DNA of 7,857 bases from an uncultured Pseudomonadales bacterium (GCA_905478725.1 CAJQJT010000084.1:1-7857), one strand, 5' to 3'. Shown: positions 1-7,481, counted from the first letter of the stretch. The notes: a model not told the origin generated them from the sequence alone. A program made the numbers and translations.

Positions 1-545
1 GGAATGCCCAGCTTGTTAGCTTCATTGATAGCAATGCGCTCGTGATCAACATCGATAACGAAAAGGATGTCGGGCAAGCCGTTCATATCCTTAATACCAC
101 CGATTGAATTTTCCAGCTTGTCCTTCATGCGCGTGCGCACTAGAACTTCTTTCTTAGTCAGACGCTCAAAGGTGCCATTGGCTTCCTGAGTTTCCAATTC
201 GCGGAAACGACGGATAGAAGCACGAATAGTCTTGTAGTTGGTCAACATACCACCCAACCAGCGATGGCTGACAAAAGGCATGCCACAACGCTCTGCTTCT
301 TCTTTGAGGATTTTTTGTGCAGCACGCTTGGTGCCAACAAAAAGAATTTGATTGCCCTTGGCAGCTTCTTTACGCAGAACTTCAAGTGCTTCATTAAAGG
401 CTGGTACAGTTTGCTCAAGGTTAATAACATGAACTTTATTACGTGAGCCGAATATAAACTTGCTCATCTTGGGATTCCAGAAGCGGGTTTGGTGACCGAA
501 GTGAACACCAGCCTGCAACATATCGCGCATACTTACAGAAGACAT
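1..545 (-). CDS. rpsB: 30S ribosomal protein S2, C-terminal end missing (partial at window edge)
   Basis: Ribosomal protein S2 binds late on the small subunit near the head-body junction, is needed for S1 binding, and in gammaproteobacteria represses its own operon. The minus-strand reading frame is open from the ATG at 545 to position 1, giving about 181 residues of a family of roughly 240-250. It starts [20 protein letters not shown], the classic S2 N-terminus. It continues with [16 protein letters not shown], the [10 protein letters not shown] segment, [13 protein letters not shown] and [13 protein letters not shown], all hallmark S2 blocks. The start is fixed by homology and by a Shine-Dalgarno sequence AAAAGGAA (551-558), 5 nt from the ATG. 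tsf (elongation factor Ts) would be expected next, beyond the left edge. The visible part shows no frameshift or missing block. Identification is essentially certain. Confidence 0.97.
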   Translation of the reverse strand, partial: MSSVSMRDMLQAGVHFGHQTRFWNPKMSKFIFGSRNKVHVINLEQTVPAFNEALEVLRKEAAKGNQILFVGTKRAAQKILKEEAERCGMPFVSHRWLGGMLTNYKTIRASIRRFRELETQEANGTFERLTKKEVLVRTRMKDKLENSIGGIKDMNGLPDILFVIDVDHERIAINEANKLGI

Positions 546-704
546 AATTTTTCCTTTTGGGGGTTAAGCCTCCACGTACCCCAGTAGATCAACCAGTCAA
601 GCTAATATTACGCCTTTAGGCACCCAGATCACTGTGTCGGAACGTGTGTGTCGTTTAAAAAAAGTTTAGTTACATTAACGCCTGCTGAGACATCTCACCA
701 GACG
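546..704 (-). ncRNA. rpsB 5' leader RNA (S2-autoregulatory leader, t44-type)
   Basis: The predicted transcript start lies near 704, giving a leader of about 160 nt before rpsB. That is close to the length known for the E. coli rpsB leader, which Rfam lists as t44, located between map and rpsB. Seen directly: a stem at the 5' end with arms 679-689 and 694-704 (9 of 11 positions pair, 4-nt loop ACAT as read on plus); a short GCC/GGC stem with a TTTA loop at 612-621; and a GGGGT/ACCCC pairing (560-564 with 578-582) just upstream of the Shine-Dalgarno sequence. From family knowledge, S2 binds this leader and represses rpsB-tsf translation. Function here is inferred from position and structure, since no covariance search was possible. 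Confidence 0.65.
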
Positions 705-710
705 GCGCGC

Positions 711-739
711 TTTATACCATATTGATTAGTCTAATTAAA
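711..739 (-). promoter_or_regulatory. rpsB promoter, extended -10 with GC-rich discriminator
   Basis: On the minus strand TATAAA (711-716) is preceded by TGG, forming an extended -10 element (TGn-TATAAA), and is followed at once by GCGCGCC (705-711 region). Such a G+C-rich discriminator is typical of growth-rate and stringently controlled ribosomal promoters. The -35 region is poor: at 17-bp spacing it reads TTTAAT (734-739). An A/T tract at 742-747 lies where an UP element would sit. From memory, the E. coli rpsB promoter has the same extended -10 plus GC discriminator plan. The predicted start near 704 gives a leader of the expected length. Confidence 0.6.
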
Positions 740-949
740 GCAAAAAAGCTCATCAAAGCAGCTGACCGGCAACATCATAAGCCCCACCCAGACCCAGCTT
801 TTTTACAGGACTTTAGCCCAGCGATGACCTAGACCAGACCAGAGGTATTAATAGCAGGGTGAATAGTTTGCCTATAACACCCAAAGGCACTCCCCGAATG
901 GGACTTTGATGCGTACAATACCCACACTATTTATAGATGAAGGCCAACC
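721..949. other. Non-coding spacer between rpsB promoter and map
   Basis: No convincing gene is seen here on either strand. It must hold the map promoter, but no clear -35/-10 pair stands out. The best -10-like words are TACAAT (914-919) and TATAAC (873-878), both without a good -35 partner. A perfect 9-bp inverted repeat, AAAAAAGCT (742-750) and AGCTTTTTT (796-804), spans 45 nt. A weaker GGGTG/CACCC pair lies at about 857-882. The map Shine-Dalgarno sequence GAAGG (939-943) closes the region. Confidence 0.5.
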
Positions 950-1729
950 ATGACCATACAACTAAGATCGGCGGATGATATCGCCAAGATGCGCGTTGCA
1001 GGACGCCTAGCTGCTGAAGTCCTCGAATTGATTGGCCAATATGTAGTACCAGGTGTCAGCACCCAAGAGTTGGATAAAATCTGTCACGACCACATAGTCG
1101 ACGTGCAGAAGGCCATTCCCGCCTGCCTCGGCTATCGCGGCTTTCCAAAATCTGTCTGTACCTCAGTCAATCAAGTGGTCTGCCACGGCATTCCTTCAGA
1201 CAAAAAGATCCTTAAAAACGGCGACATTATCAACATAGACGTCACCGTTATTAAAGAAGGCTGGTACGGCGACACTAGCAAGATGTACGTAGTCGGTGAT
1301 GTAGCTCCTCACGCCCAGCGTTTAATCGACATCTCTCAAGAATGTCTCTACAAAGCGATAGACATGGTCAAGCCCGGCATTCGTCTCGGTGATATAGGCC
1401 ACGTTATTCAGACCCATGCCGAAGCCAACTACTATTCAGTGGTCCGCGATTACTGCGGTCACGGCATTGGTATGGAGTTTCACGAAGAGCCTCAGGTACT
1501 GCATTACGGCAAGCCTGACACTGGACTGGTACTCGAGGAAGGCATGACCTTCACCATCGAGCCCATGGTCAACGCTGGCAAATACAGCACCAAGATCAAG
1601 TCTGATGGCTGGACCGTTGAAACTCGCGACGGCCGACTCTCCTCTCAGTGGGAGCACACCATGGTCGTTACCAGCACAGGTGTTGAAGTCCTTACCGCTC
1701 GCCACGAAGAACCCTACAAGAAAAAATAA
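950..1729 (+). CDS. map: Type I methionine aminopeptidase
   Basis: This cytosolic metalloenzyme removes the initiator methionine from nascent proteins after deformylation, when residue 2 is small. The protein is 259 residues, close to the 264 of E. coli Map, and is a single pita-bread-fold domain. All metal and catalytic residues are visible at the same numbers as in E. coli: His79 (VVCHGIPSD), Asp97 (INIDVTV), Asp108 (GDTSKM), His171 (GHGIGMEFHEEP), His178, Glu204 (FTIEPM) and Glu235 (QWEHT). The start is supported by GAAGG at 939-943 with a 6-nt spacer and by the MTIQLRSADDIAKMRVAGRL N-terminus, which matches type Ia enzymes with no extension. It is divergent from rpsB and probably the first gene of the map-glnD-dapC-nth unit. 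Nothing is missing. Confidence 0.97.
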   Translation: MTIQLRSADDIAKMRVAGRLAAEVLELIGQYVVPGVSTQELDKICHDHIVDVQKAIPACLGYRGFPKSVCTSVNQVVCHGIPSDKKILKNGDIINIDVTVIKEGWYGDTSKMYVVGDVAPHAQRLIDISQECLYKAIDMVKPGIRLGDIGHVIQTHAEANYYSVVRDYCGHGIGMEFHEEPQVLHYGKPDTGLVLEEGMTFTIEPMVNAGKYSTKIKSDGWTVETRDGRLSSQWEHTMVVTSTGVEVLTARHEEPYKKK

Positions 1730-1731
1730 CC

Positions 1732-4446
1732 ATGCATCCAAAAACCTACCTCGTGCCGATTTTCTTTGATGAGAAACGCTTCGTTGCGGATATCGAAAGT
1801 GGCGACCCCATCGACGTGTTCCGCGGCGCCCTAGGCTTCGCCAACAATCATTTCAACAAGCGCTTCAATGAGGGTGAAAATGTTCACCAGCTGGTCAATG
1901 AGCGCGCCCATTTTGCCGACCTGATTCTGCGCCATGCCTGGAACCGTTTTGAATGGAACGCGGACATAAGCCTTATTGCGGTAGGCGGCTATGGTCGGGG
2001 CGAACTGCACCCGCACTCAGATATAGATCTACTCATTCTGATGCGCCGTGACAAACCGGATCGCTACCGTCAGAGCATCGAACAGTTTTTGACCTTTCTC
2101 TGGGACATCCAACTTAAAATTGGTCATAGCACACGAAGTATTTCCCAGTGCGTCGATGAAGCCAAGGGCGACATTACCGTGGCCACCAACCTTATGGAAA
2201 CGCGCCTCCTCGTCGGTGACAGAGAACTGCTCGACCAGCTCAAAACTAAAACCGGTCCGAAAAAAATCTGGGCCTCAGAAAAATTCTATCACGGTAAAAT
2301 TGACGAGCAAAAAGCCCGTCACCGTAAACACGGCGACACTGAGTACAACCTCGAGCCGAATATTAAAGAAGCCCCAGGTGGCCTGAGAGACATCCAGGTA
2401 TTTAACTGGACCGCCAAGCGTCACTTCCAAGTGCACCGCCGCTCTCTGCTAATCGCCGAAGGCTTTTTGTCCGAAGAAGAATACGCCACAGTGCGCCGCG
2501 ATGAAGAGTTCCTGTGGAAAGTGCGCTACGGCCTGCACCTGATCACCGACCGCCCAGAAGAGCGCCTGCTGTTTGATTATCAGCGCAAACTGGCAGTAAT
2601 GTTTGGCTATAAAGACAGTCCCGAGCGACTGGGTGTTGAGAAGTTTATGCAGCGCTACTACCAGGTTGTAATGTCCATACGCGAGCTCAATGAAGCACTC
2701 CTGGAGTATCTCGACGAAGCTATTTACCGCAAGAACAAAGTCAAAGTGGTCACGCCAATCAATGAACGCTTTGTAATCCGCGATAACGATCTAGACACCA
2801 CCGACGAGTCGGTATTTATTAAACAGCCATCTGCTCTGCTCGAACTGTTCGCGATCATGGGCGAAACCAAAAGTATCGAAGGCATTCGCGCATCAGTAAT
2901 TCGACAGATTCGATTGCATCGCGGTCTGATCAACGACAAATTCCGTGCAGACCCAGTAAACCGTGCACTGTTTATGCGCATACTCAAGGCGCCATACAAA
3001 CTGTCAAATCAGCTCCAGCGTATGAACCGCTTTGGTATTTTGGGTGGCTACCTGCCTGAATTCGGCAAAATCGTCGGCCAGATGCAGCACGACCTGTTTC
3101 ATATCTATCCAGTTGATGTGCACACCCTTGAAGTCGTTCGCAACGTCCGTCGACTAACCATGCCTGCAGTAGCCGCCAAGTTTCCTGTGGCCTCACATAT
3201 CTATAAGAAATTCAGTCGCCGCGAACTCATTGTGATCGCCGCCCTATACCACGATATTGCCAAAGGACGTGGTGGCGATCACTCGCTGCTAGGCTCTGCT
3301 GATATAGAAAAATTTGCTGAGCGCCATGGGTTGCAGCCCCAAGAGATCGGCCTGCTTAAATGGCTGGTGGAAAATCATCTGCTGATGTCTACCATCTCCC
3401 AGCGTGAAGATACCTCAGATCCAGACGTGATCCATAAGTTTGCCACTCATGTTGGCGATCAAATGCATTTGGATTACCTCTATGTGCTGACTGTTGCCGA
3501 TATCAACGCCACCAACCCGCGTCTCTGGACCGAGTGGAAAGGGTCGTTAATGCACAACCTCTACTTTGAAACCAAGCGTGCCTTGCAACTGGGAACTGTC
3601 AGTCCTACCAGTCGCGACGCCTGGATCCGCGAGGCCAAAGATTCAGCTCTGCGCGCCCTGTTAGCAGACAACATCGACAGCGACCAGGCGATTAATGTGT
3701 GGCGCGACGTGGATGAAGAGTTCTTCTTGCGAGAAAGCGCTGAAGATGTAGCTGAATTCACCAAAGCTATTCTCGCCAGCCCTGCGCCTAAAAAAGCGGT
3801 CATCCTGATAAAAGATGTAGGGGTGGAAATACCCGTGGCGACACAGATTTTTGTCCATTGTAAAGACCGCGACAATAACTTCGCGATTATCGCCGCCGCC
3901 CTAGACCGGCTCAATCTCAACATCCAAGATGCCCGCCTGCACACCACCAGCGATGGCAGTGCCTTCGATGTATTCTATGTTCTCGATGAGGAAGATCAGC
4001 CTATAGGCAAAGATGCGTTCCGCTGTGAGAAAATCCTCAAAAGTCTAGACCAAGCCATTTCAAACCCGACTGAAATCTGCATGGATAGAAGCCAGCGCAC
4101 ACCGCGACAATTGAAAAACTTCGCCCTAAAAACCAGCGCCTCTCTGCGACAAGATGTTGAAACCAACAGCTCGATTCTTGAAATAATCACACCGGATCGA
4201 CCTGGACTGCTGGCTCATTTAACGCAGATCTTTGTGCGCTTTGAACTGCGGGTGCTGAACGCCAAAATCTCAACACTGGGGGAGCGAGTTGAGGATATTT
4301 TCTATCTTACCGACAACCACTTTGAACCACTCAACGACGACGAGTTGAATGCCGCACTGACAAATACCATCGCCACGGAACTGGACCAGCGCAATGAAGA
4401 AGAAGGCCAAGAATACAAACTCCGTAAAATGAAGAAGTGGAATTAA
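1732..4446 (+). CDS. glnD: Bifunctional PII uridylyltransferase / uridylyl-removing enzyme
   Basis: GlnD is the primary glutamine sensor of the nitrogen regulatory cascade. It uridylylates PII proteins (GlnB/GlnK) when glutamine is low and removes UMP when glutamine is high, which controls GlnE/glutamine synthetase and NtrBC. The protein has 904 residues, near the family's usual length (about 890-900). Domains in order: nucleotidyltransferase with GGYGRGELHPHSDIDL at 85-100 (Gly85-Gly86, metal-binding Asp97 and Asp99); a helical linker with EAPGGLRDIQ at 213-222; an HD phosphohydrolase core with VDVHTLE (His464), ALYHDIAKGRGGDHS at 504-518 (His507-Asp508) and NHL (His549); and two C-terminal ACT domains at about 703-760 and 815-885 that sense glutamine. 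All catalytic residues are present, so both activities should be intact. It begins 2 nt after the map stop with no strong Shine-Dalgarno sequence, suggesting translational coupling. The next in-frame Met is about 100 residues in, so the start is secure. Confidence 0.97.
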   Translation: MHPKTYLVPIFFDEKRFVADIESGDPIDVFRGALGFANNHFNKRFNEGENVHQLVNERAHFADLILRHAWNRFEWNADISLIAVGGYGRGELHPHSDIDLLILMRRDKPDRYRQSIEQFLTFLWDIQLKIGHSTRSISQCVDEAKGDITVATNLMETRLLVGDRELLDQLKTKTGPKKIWASEKFYHGKIDEQKARHRKHGDTEYNLEPNIKEAPGGLRDIQVFNWTAKRHFQVHRRSLLIAEGFLSEEEYATVRRDEEFLWKVRYGLHLITDRPEERLLFDYQRKLAVMFGYKDSPERLGVEKFMQRYYQVVMSIRELNEALLEYLDEAIYRKNKVKVVTPINERFVIRDNDLDTTDESVFIKQPSALLELFAIMGETKSIEGIRASVIRQIRLHRGLINDKFRADPVNRALFMRILKAPYKLSNQLQRMNRFGILGGYLPEFGKIVGQMQHDLFHIYPVDVHTLEVVRNVRRLTMPAVAAKFPVASHIYKKFSRRELIVIAALYHDIAKGRGGDHSLLGSADIEKFAERHGLQPQEIGLLKWLVENHLLMSTISQREDTSDPDVIHKFATHVGDQMHLDYLYVLTVADINATNPRLWTEWKGSLMHNLYFETKRALQLGTVSPTSRDAWIREAKDSALRALLADNIDSDQAINVWRDVDEEFFLRESAEDVAEFTKAILASPAPKKAVILIKDVGVEIPVATQIFVHCKDRDNNFAIIAAALDRLNLNIQDARLHTTSDGSAFDVFYVLDEEDQPIGKDAFRCEKILKSLDQAISNPTEICMDRSQRTPRQLKNFALKTSASLRQDVETNSSILEIITPDRPGLLAHLTQIFVRFELRVLNAKISTLGERVEDIFYLTDNHFEPLNDDELNAALTNTIATELDQRNEEEGQEYKLRKMKKWN

Positions 4447-4447
4447 T

Positions 4448-4487
4448 CACCTGAAATAAGGTGGTCACAGACAATGTTGACCAAGAG
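4448..4487 (+). promoter_or_regulatory. Two overlapping hairpins before dapC plus its weak ribosome binding site
   Basis: The 47-nt gap between glnD and dapC contains two inverted repeats that share bases. The first pairs CACCT (4448-4452) with AGGTG (4459-4463) around a 6-nt loop. The second pairs TGGTCA (4462-4467) with TGACCA (4478-4483) around a 10-nt loop. Because they overlap at 4462-4463, the full stems cannot both form. No T tract follows, so this is not an intrinsic terminator. The second stem ends on the weak Shine-Dalgarno sequence AAGAG (4483-4487), 6 nt before the dapC ATG. A role in RNA stability or dapC translation is inference only. Confidence 0.35.
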
Positions 4488-4493
4488 TAAACA

Positions 4494-5702
4494 ATGAATC
4501 CAAAATTAGATTTACTACACCCCTACCCCTTTGAGCGCCTCAAGGCCTTAATGGCGGACAGAGTTCCACCGGCACATCTGTCGCCTATAGCTCTCTCCAT
4601 TGGCGAGCCCAAGCATCAGTCGCCGGCCTTTGTGAAGCAGGCGCTGATCGACAACATTGATCAGATTGCCATCTACCCCACTACCAAGGGTGGGCTGCCA
4701 CTGCGTCAGGCGATAGCGGATTGGTGCACAGAGCGTTTTAAACTGCCCGGCAACACCATGGACCCCGACCAAAATGTACTACCAGTTACCGGCACTCGGG
4801 AAGCGCTATTTGCCTTTACCCAAGCCGTGGTCGATACCAGTGCAACAGTGGTTCCTTTCGTTGTCTCACCCAATCCGTTTTACCAAATTTATGAAGGAGC
4901 CGCCCTGCTGGCTGGGGCTGAGCTGCATTTTTTAGACTGCACCTTAGACAATGGCTTTATCCCTGACCTTAGCACCGTTGCACCAGAAGTCTGGGAGCGC
5001 TGCCAACTGCTGCAGATATGCACACCGGGAAATCCCACCGGTGCAGTGATGAGCATCGAGCAATTACAGCAAGCGATCAAGTTAGCCGATCAGTACGACT
5101 TTATTATTGCCAGCGACGAATGCTACTCCGAAGTCTATCTCGACGAGCAGAACCCGCCCCCTGGAATTTTAGAAGCCTGCGTGGCAATGGGCCGCAATGA
5201 CTTCAGCCGTTGCGTGGCGTTCCACAGCCTCTCGAAACGATCCAACCTGCCAGGCCTACGCTCCGGATTTGTCGCCGGCGATGCAAGCCTGCTGAGCGAC
5301 TTTTTACGCTTCCGAACCTATCACGGTTGTGCCATGTCCATGGCCACTCAGGCGGCTTCAGCAGCAGCCTGGAGTGATGAAACCCATGTCACCGACAATC
5401 GCCGTCAATACCGTGAGAAGTTTGCTGCAGTTACCGAAATTCTCAAGGATGTACTAACCTTTCCCGAACCTACCGCAAGCTTTTATCTGTGGCCAGAAAC
5501 GCCTATTGATGACACCGAATTTGCCGCTGGTCTTTTTGCACAGCAAAACGTCACACTATTGCCCGGGCGCTATCTGTCTCGAGATACTGAAGATGGCAAT
5601 CCCGGCGAAGGACGGGTGCGCATGGCACTGGTGGCTGAAACTGAGGTTTGTATAGAAGCGGCCCAGCGCATTAAACAGTATGTGCAGAGCCTGAAGATTT
5701 AG
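4494..5702 (+). CDS. dapC: N-succinyldiaminopimelate aminotransferase (PLP, fold type I)
   Basis: DapC transfers the amino group from glutamate to N-succinyl-2-amino-6-ketopimelate, giving N-succinyl-LL-diaminopimelate, in the succinylase branch of lysine and cell-wall diaminopimelate synthesis. The 402-residue cytosolic protein is a class I/II aminotransferase. It shows PGNPTG at 178-183 with Asn180, the SDECY motif with Asp208 and Tyr211, the SLSKRSNLPGLRSGF block with PLP-binding Lys248 and Arg256, and the C-terminal GRVRMAL with a substrate-carboxylate arginine (374 or 376). The N-terminus MNPKLDLLHPYPFERL is typical of the gamma/betaproteobacterial DapC subgroup and supports the ATG at 4494. 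Location after map-glnD matches the Pseudomonas arrangement. Other aminotransferases of the class, such as ArgD-unrelated or AspC-like enzymes, are less likely because of the N-terminus and position. All catalytic residues are intact. Confidence 0.9.
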   Translation: MNPKLDLLHPYPFERLKALMADRVPPAHLSPIALSIGEPKHQSPAFVKQALIDNIDQIAIYPTTKGGLPLRQAIADWCTERFKLPGNTMDPDQNVLPVTGTREALFAFTQAVVDTSATVVPFVVSPNPFYQIYEGAALLAGAELHFLDCTLDNGFIPDLSTVAPEVWERCQLLQICTPGNPTGAVMSIEQLQQAIKLADQYDFIIASDECYSEVYLDEQNPPPGILEACVAMGRNDFSRCVAFHSLSKRSNLPGLRSGFVAGDASLLSDFLRFRTYHGCAMSMATQAASAAAWSDETHVTDNRRQYREKFAAVTEILKDVLTFPEPTASFYLWPETPIDDTEFAAGLFAQQNVTLLPGRYLSRDTEDGNPGEGRVRMALVAETEVCIEAAQRIKQYVQSLKI

Positions 5703-5725
5703 ACTTATTCTCTAAGGGACTAGAC

Positions 5726-6379
5726 ATGTTAAAACAACAGCGCGCCGACTACATACTCGAAAAGCTCAAACAAACCTATCCAGAAACCCCCATCCCTCTG
5801 GATCACAAAAACAACTTTGAGCTGTTAGTCGCCGTGCTCCTCAGCGCCCAGTGCACTGATGTCCGCGTTAATCAGGTTACCCCTGCACTGTTTGCCCTAG
5901 CGGACAATCCTTTTGATATGCAGCACGTGCCCGTCGATAGCATCTATAAAATCGTCCGCCCCTGTGGCTTGGCACCGCAAAAATCCAGCGCCATTTCTGT
6001 GCTCTCGAAAATGCTTGTGGAGCAACATGACGGCATAGTCCCAGATGACTGGAAGGCGTTGGAATCTCTGCCTGGAGTCGGCCATAAAACCGCAGGCGTA
6101 GTGATGTCCCAGGGTTTTGGCCATCCGGCATTTCCCGTGGACACGCATATTCATAGATTGGCCCAGCGCTGGGGCCTCACCAAAGGCAAGAGCGTCACCC
6201 AGACCGAACGAGATTTAAAGAAACTCTTCCCCAAGGAAAGCTGGAACGCGCTACATCTTCAAATTATTTTTTATGGCCGAGAATTTTGCAGCGCCAGAGG
6301 CTGCGATGGCCGAGTCTGTGAAATCTGCACTACATGCTATCCCAACCGCAAAAATCCTTTTGTTGCACACAAGCCCTAG
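5726..6379 (+). CDS. nth: Endonuclease III (DNA glycosylase/AP lyase), variant Fe-S cysteine pattern
   Basis: Endonuclease III removes oxidised pyrimidines and cuts the abasic strand by beta-elimination in base excision repair. The 217-residue protein has the helix-hairpin-helix block LPGVGHKTAGVV (115-126), with catalytic Lys121, then PVDTHIHRLAQRW with catalytic Asp139, and LLSAQCTD near the N-terminus (Gln42 matching E. coli Gln41). The C-terminus has five cysteines, at 188, 193, 198, 201 and 204. The canonical [4Fe-4S] motif is C-x6-C-x2-C-x5-C, and this spacing does not fit it. A cluster may still form from Cys188 plus 198, 201 and 204, but that is uncertain. The start is supported by AAGGGA (5714-5719), 6 nt from ATG. 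The gene lies 23 nt after dapC and is probably cotranscribed with it, whereas E. coli nth sits in the rsx operon. It could be a second Nth paralog. Confidence 0.93.
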   Translation: MLKQQRADYILEKLKQTYPETPIPLDHKNNFELLVAVLLSAQCTDVRVNQVTPALFALADNPFDMQHVPVDSIYKIVRPCGLAPQKSSAISVLSKMLVEQHDGIVPDDWKALESLPGVGHKTAGVVMSQGFGHPAFPVDTHIHRLAQRWGLTKGKSVTQTERDLKKLFPKESWNALHLQIIFYGREFCSARGCDGRVCEICTTCYPNRKNPFVAHKP

Positions 6380-6390
6380 GGGCTGCTTTT
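6372..6390 (+). terminator. Possible weak intrinsic terminator overlapping the nth stop codon
   Basis: A perfect 5-bp G+C-rich stem AGCCC (6372-6376) / GGGCT (6380-6384) has the nth stop codon TAG as its 3-nt loop. It is followed by GC and then TTTT (6387-6390). The stem and U tract are both short. Its position between convergent nth and ada makes termination of the map-to-nth transcript plausible, but the evidence is modest. Confidence 0.4.
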
Positions 6391-6401
6391 ACCTGCTGCT
6401 C

Positions 6402-7481
6402 TCAATCATCCACAAGCGCCCTGCGCTCCAAATCAATCAGCGATCGTTTGCGCGCCAGACCCCACTTATAACCTGCCAAACTGCCATCCCCGCGAATCAC
6501 CCGATGGCAAGGAATGGTAATGGCGATCTTATTATTCGCACAGGCACTAGCCACAGCGCGCACCGCTTTGGGCTTGCCTATGCCATTGGCCACCTCGGTA
6601 TAAGACTGCAAAGTCCCGGAGGGAATACTCACCAAATAGTCCCAGACCATGCATTGAAAAGCGGTACCGCGAATATCCATAGGCAGATCCAACACCCTTG
6701 CCCTGCCCTGTAGAAATTCATTGAGTTGAGCAATCCATTGATCAAATAGAGGCTGAGATTCCAGCGGCATAGGCTGAAAACTGGCCTTGGGATATTCCAG
6801 CTTAAGCCGAGCGAACAGCTTGTCGTCAGCATCATCAAACTGCAAAAAGCAGATGCCGCGATCGGTGGCACCGATCATCACAAGACCTAGGCTGGTCTCG
6901 GCAGAGGCGTAAGAGATCAACTCGCCAGAGCCGCCCTTGCGGTAGGTACTTGGGGTCATGCCCATATGAGTGTCGATTTTTTCATAGAGTCGCGAACTGG
7001 ATTCGTAGCCGGAGGCGTACATTGTATGGGTAATATTAGGCTCTTTATTTAGATCGCTTTTTAAATCGCTTTTGAACAGCCGAATACGGCAGGCGTCTTG
7101 ATATTTCTTCGGTGACATACCCAAGGCAAGTTTAAAGGTACGCTGGAAGTGACTTGGGCTCATCCCTGCTTGTTCAGCCAGTACTGCCAGGGTTAGCGAC
7201 TGCTGATAATGGGCCTCAATGTAGCGACAGATGTCATGCATCAAATTGTCTGTGCCATGTAGATCAGTGTCTGGCTGACAGCGCTTACAGGCCCGCAGAC
7301 CATCGGATTGAGCCGCTTCTTGAGCAACATAAAAGCGCACATTCTTACGCAGCGGCGTTCGTGATGCACAGGAAGGCCGACAGTAAATGCCTGTACTTAA
7401 AACACCGTAAAAGAACTGTCCATCACAGCTGGAATCTCGATTGACCACCGCTTGCCAGTATTGATCTAGTTGCTTGTCCAT
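6402..7481 (-). CDS. ada: Ada: methylphosphotriester/O6-alkylguanine-DNA methyltransferase and AraC-type activator
   Basis: Ada repairs alkylated DNA by suicidal methyl transfer and, once methylated on its N-terminal cysteine, activates the adaptive response. The 359-residue protein is full length (E. coli 354). Domains in order: N-terminal zinc domain with FYGVLSTGIYCRPSC and RACKRC, giving Cys34 (expected phosphotriester methyl acceptor), Cys38, Cys65 and Cys68; an AraC helix-turn-helix at about 80-183 (LAVLAEQAGMSPSHFQRTFK); and a C-terminal methyltransferase with IPCHRVI, where Cys325 is the O6-methylguanine acceptor. KSDL is repeated in tandem at 137-144 by a 12-bp duplication. The start has AGGA at 7490-7493 with an 8-nt spacer. 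The gene is transcribed against the neighbouring operon and looks monocistronic. Autoregulation is expected from the family, and a candidate site is listed upstream. Confidence 0.96.
   Translation of the reverse strand: MDKQLDQYWQAVVNRDSSCDGQFFYGVLSTGIYCRPSCASRTPLRKNVRFYVAQEAAQSDGLRACKRCQPDTDLHGTDNLMHDICRYIEAHYQQSLTLAVLAEQAGMSPSHFQRTFKLALGMSPKKYQDACRIRLFKSDLKSDLNKEPNITHTMYASGYESSSRLYEKIDTHMGMTPSTYRKGGSGELISYASAETSLGLVMIGATDRGICFLQFDDADDKLFARLKLEYPKASFQPMPLESQPLFDQWIAQLNEFLQGRARVLDLPMDIRGTAFQCMVWDYLVSIPSGTLQSYTEVANGIGKPKAVRAVASACANNKIAITIPCHRVIRGDGSLAGYKWGLARKRSLIDLERRALVDD
7053..7076 (-). repeat. 12-bp tandem duplication inside ada
   Basis: Two adjacent 12-bp units at 7053-7064 and 7065-7076 match at 11 of 12 positions and share ATCGCTTTT as read on plus. 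In the ada frame they encode KSDL twice (residues 137-144), keeping frame. The segment lies between the two halves of the AraC-type DNA-binding domain, where E. coli Ada has a shorter stretch. Confidence 0.75.

Noticed and set aside
264..446. Plus-strand open frame of 60 codons inside rpsB
   Set aside because: It lies entirely antisense to the certain rpsB frame, has no recognisable protein features and no sign of its own ribosome binding site.
739..749. 11-mer AGCAAAAAAGC, also present in reverse complement at 7591-7601
   Set aside because: It is an A-tract word of low complexity with only two copies in unrelated spacers. Chance is the simplest explanation.
3561..3947. Minus-strand open frame of 128 codons inside glnD
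   Set aside because: It is a shadow of the glnD coding sequence. The plus frame holds conserved GlnD sequence throughout, including the start of the first ACT domain.
6273..6713. Plus-strand open frame of 146 codons spanning the nth 3' end and the ada 3' end
   Set aside because: It overlaps nth out of frame and is antisense to ada, both of which are certain. The translation resembles no protein family I know.
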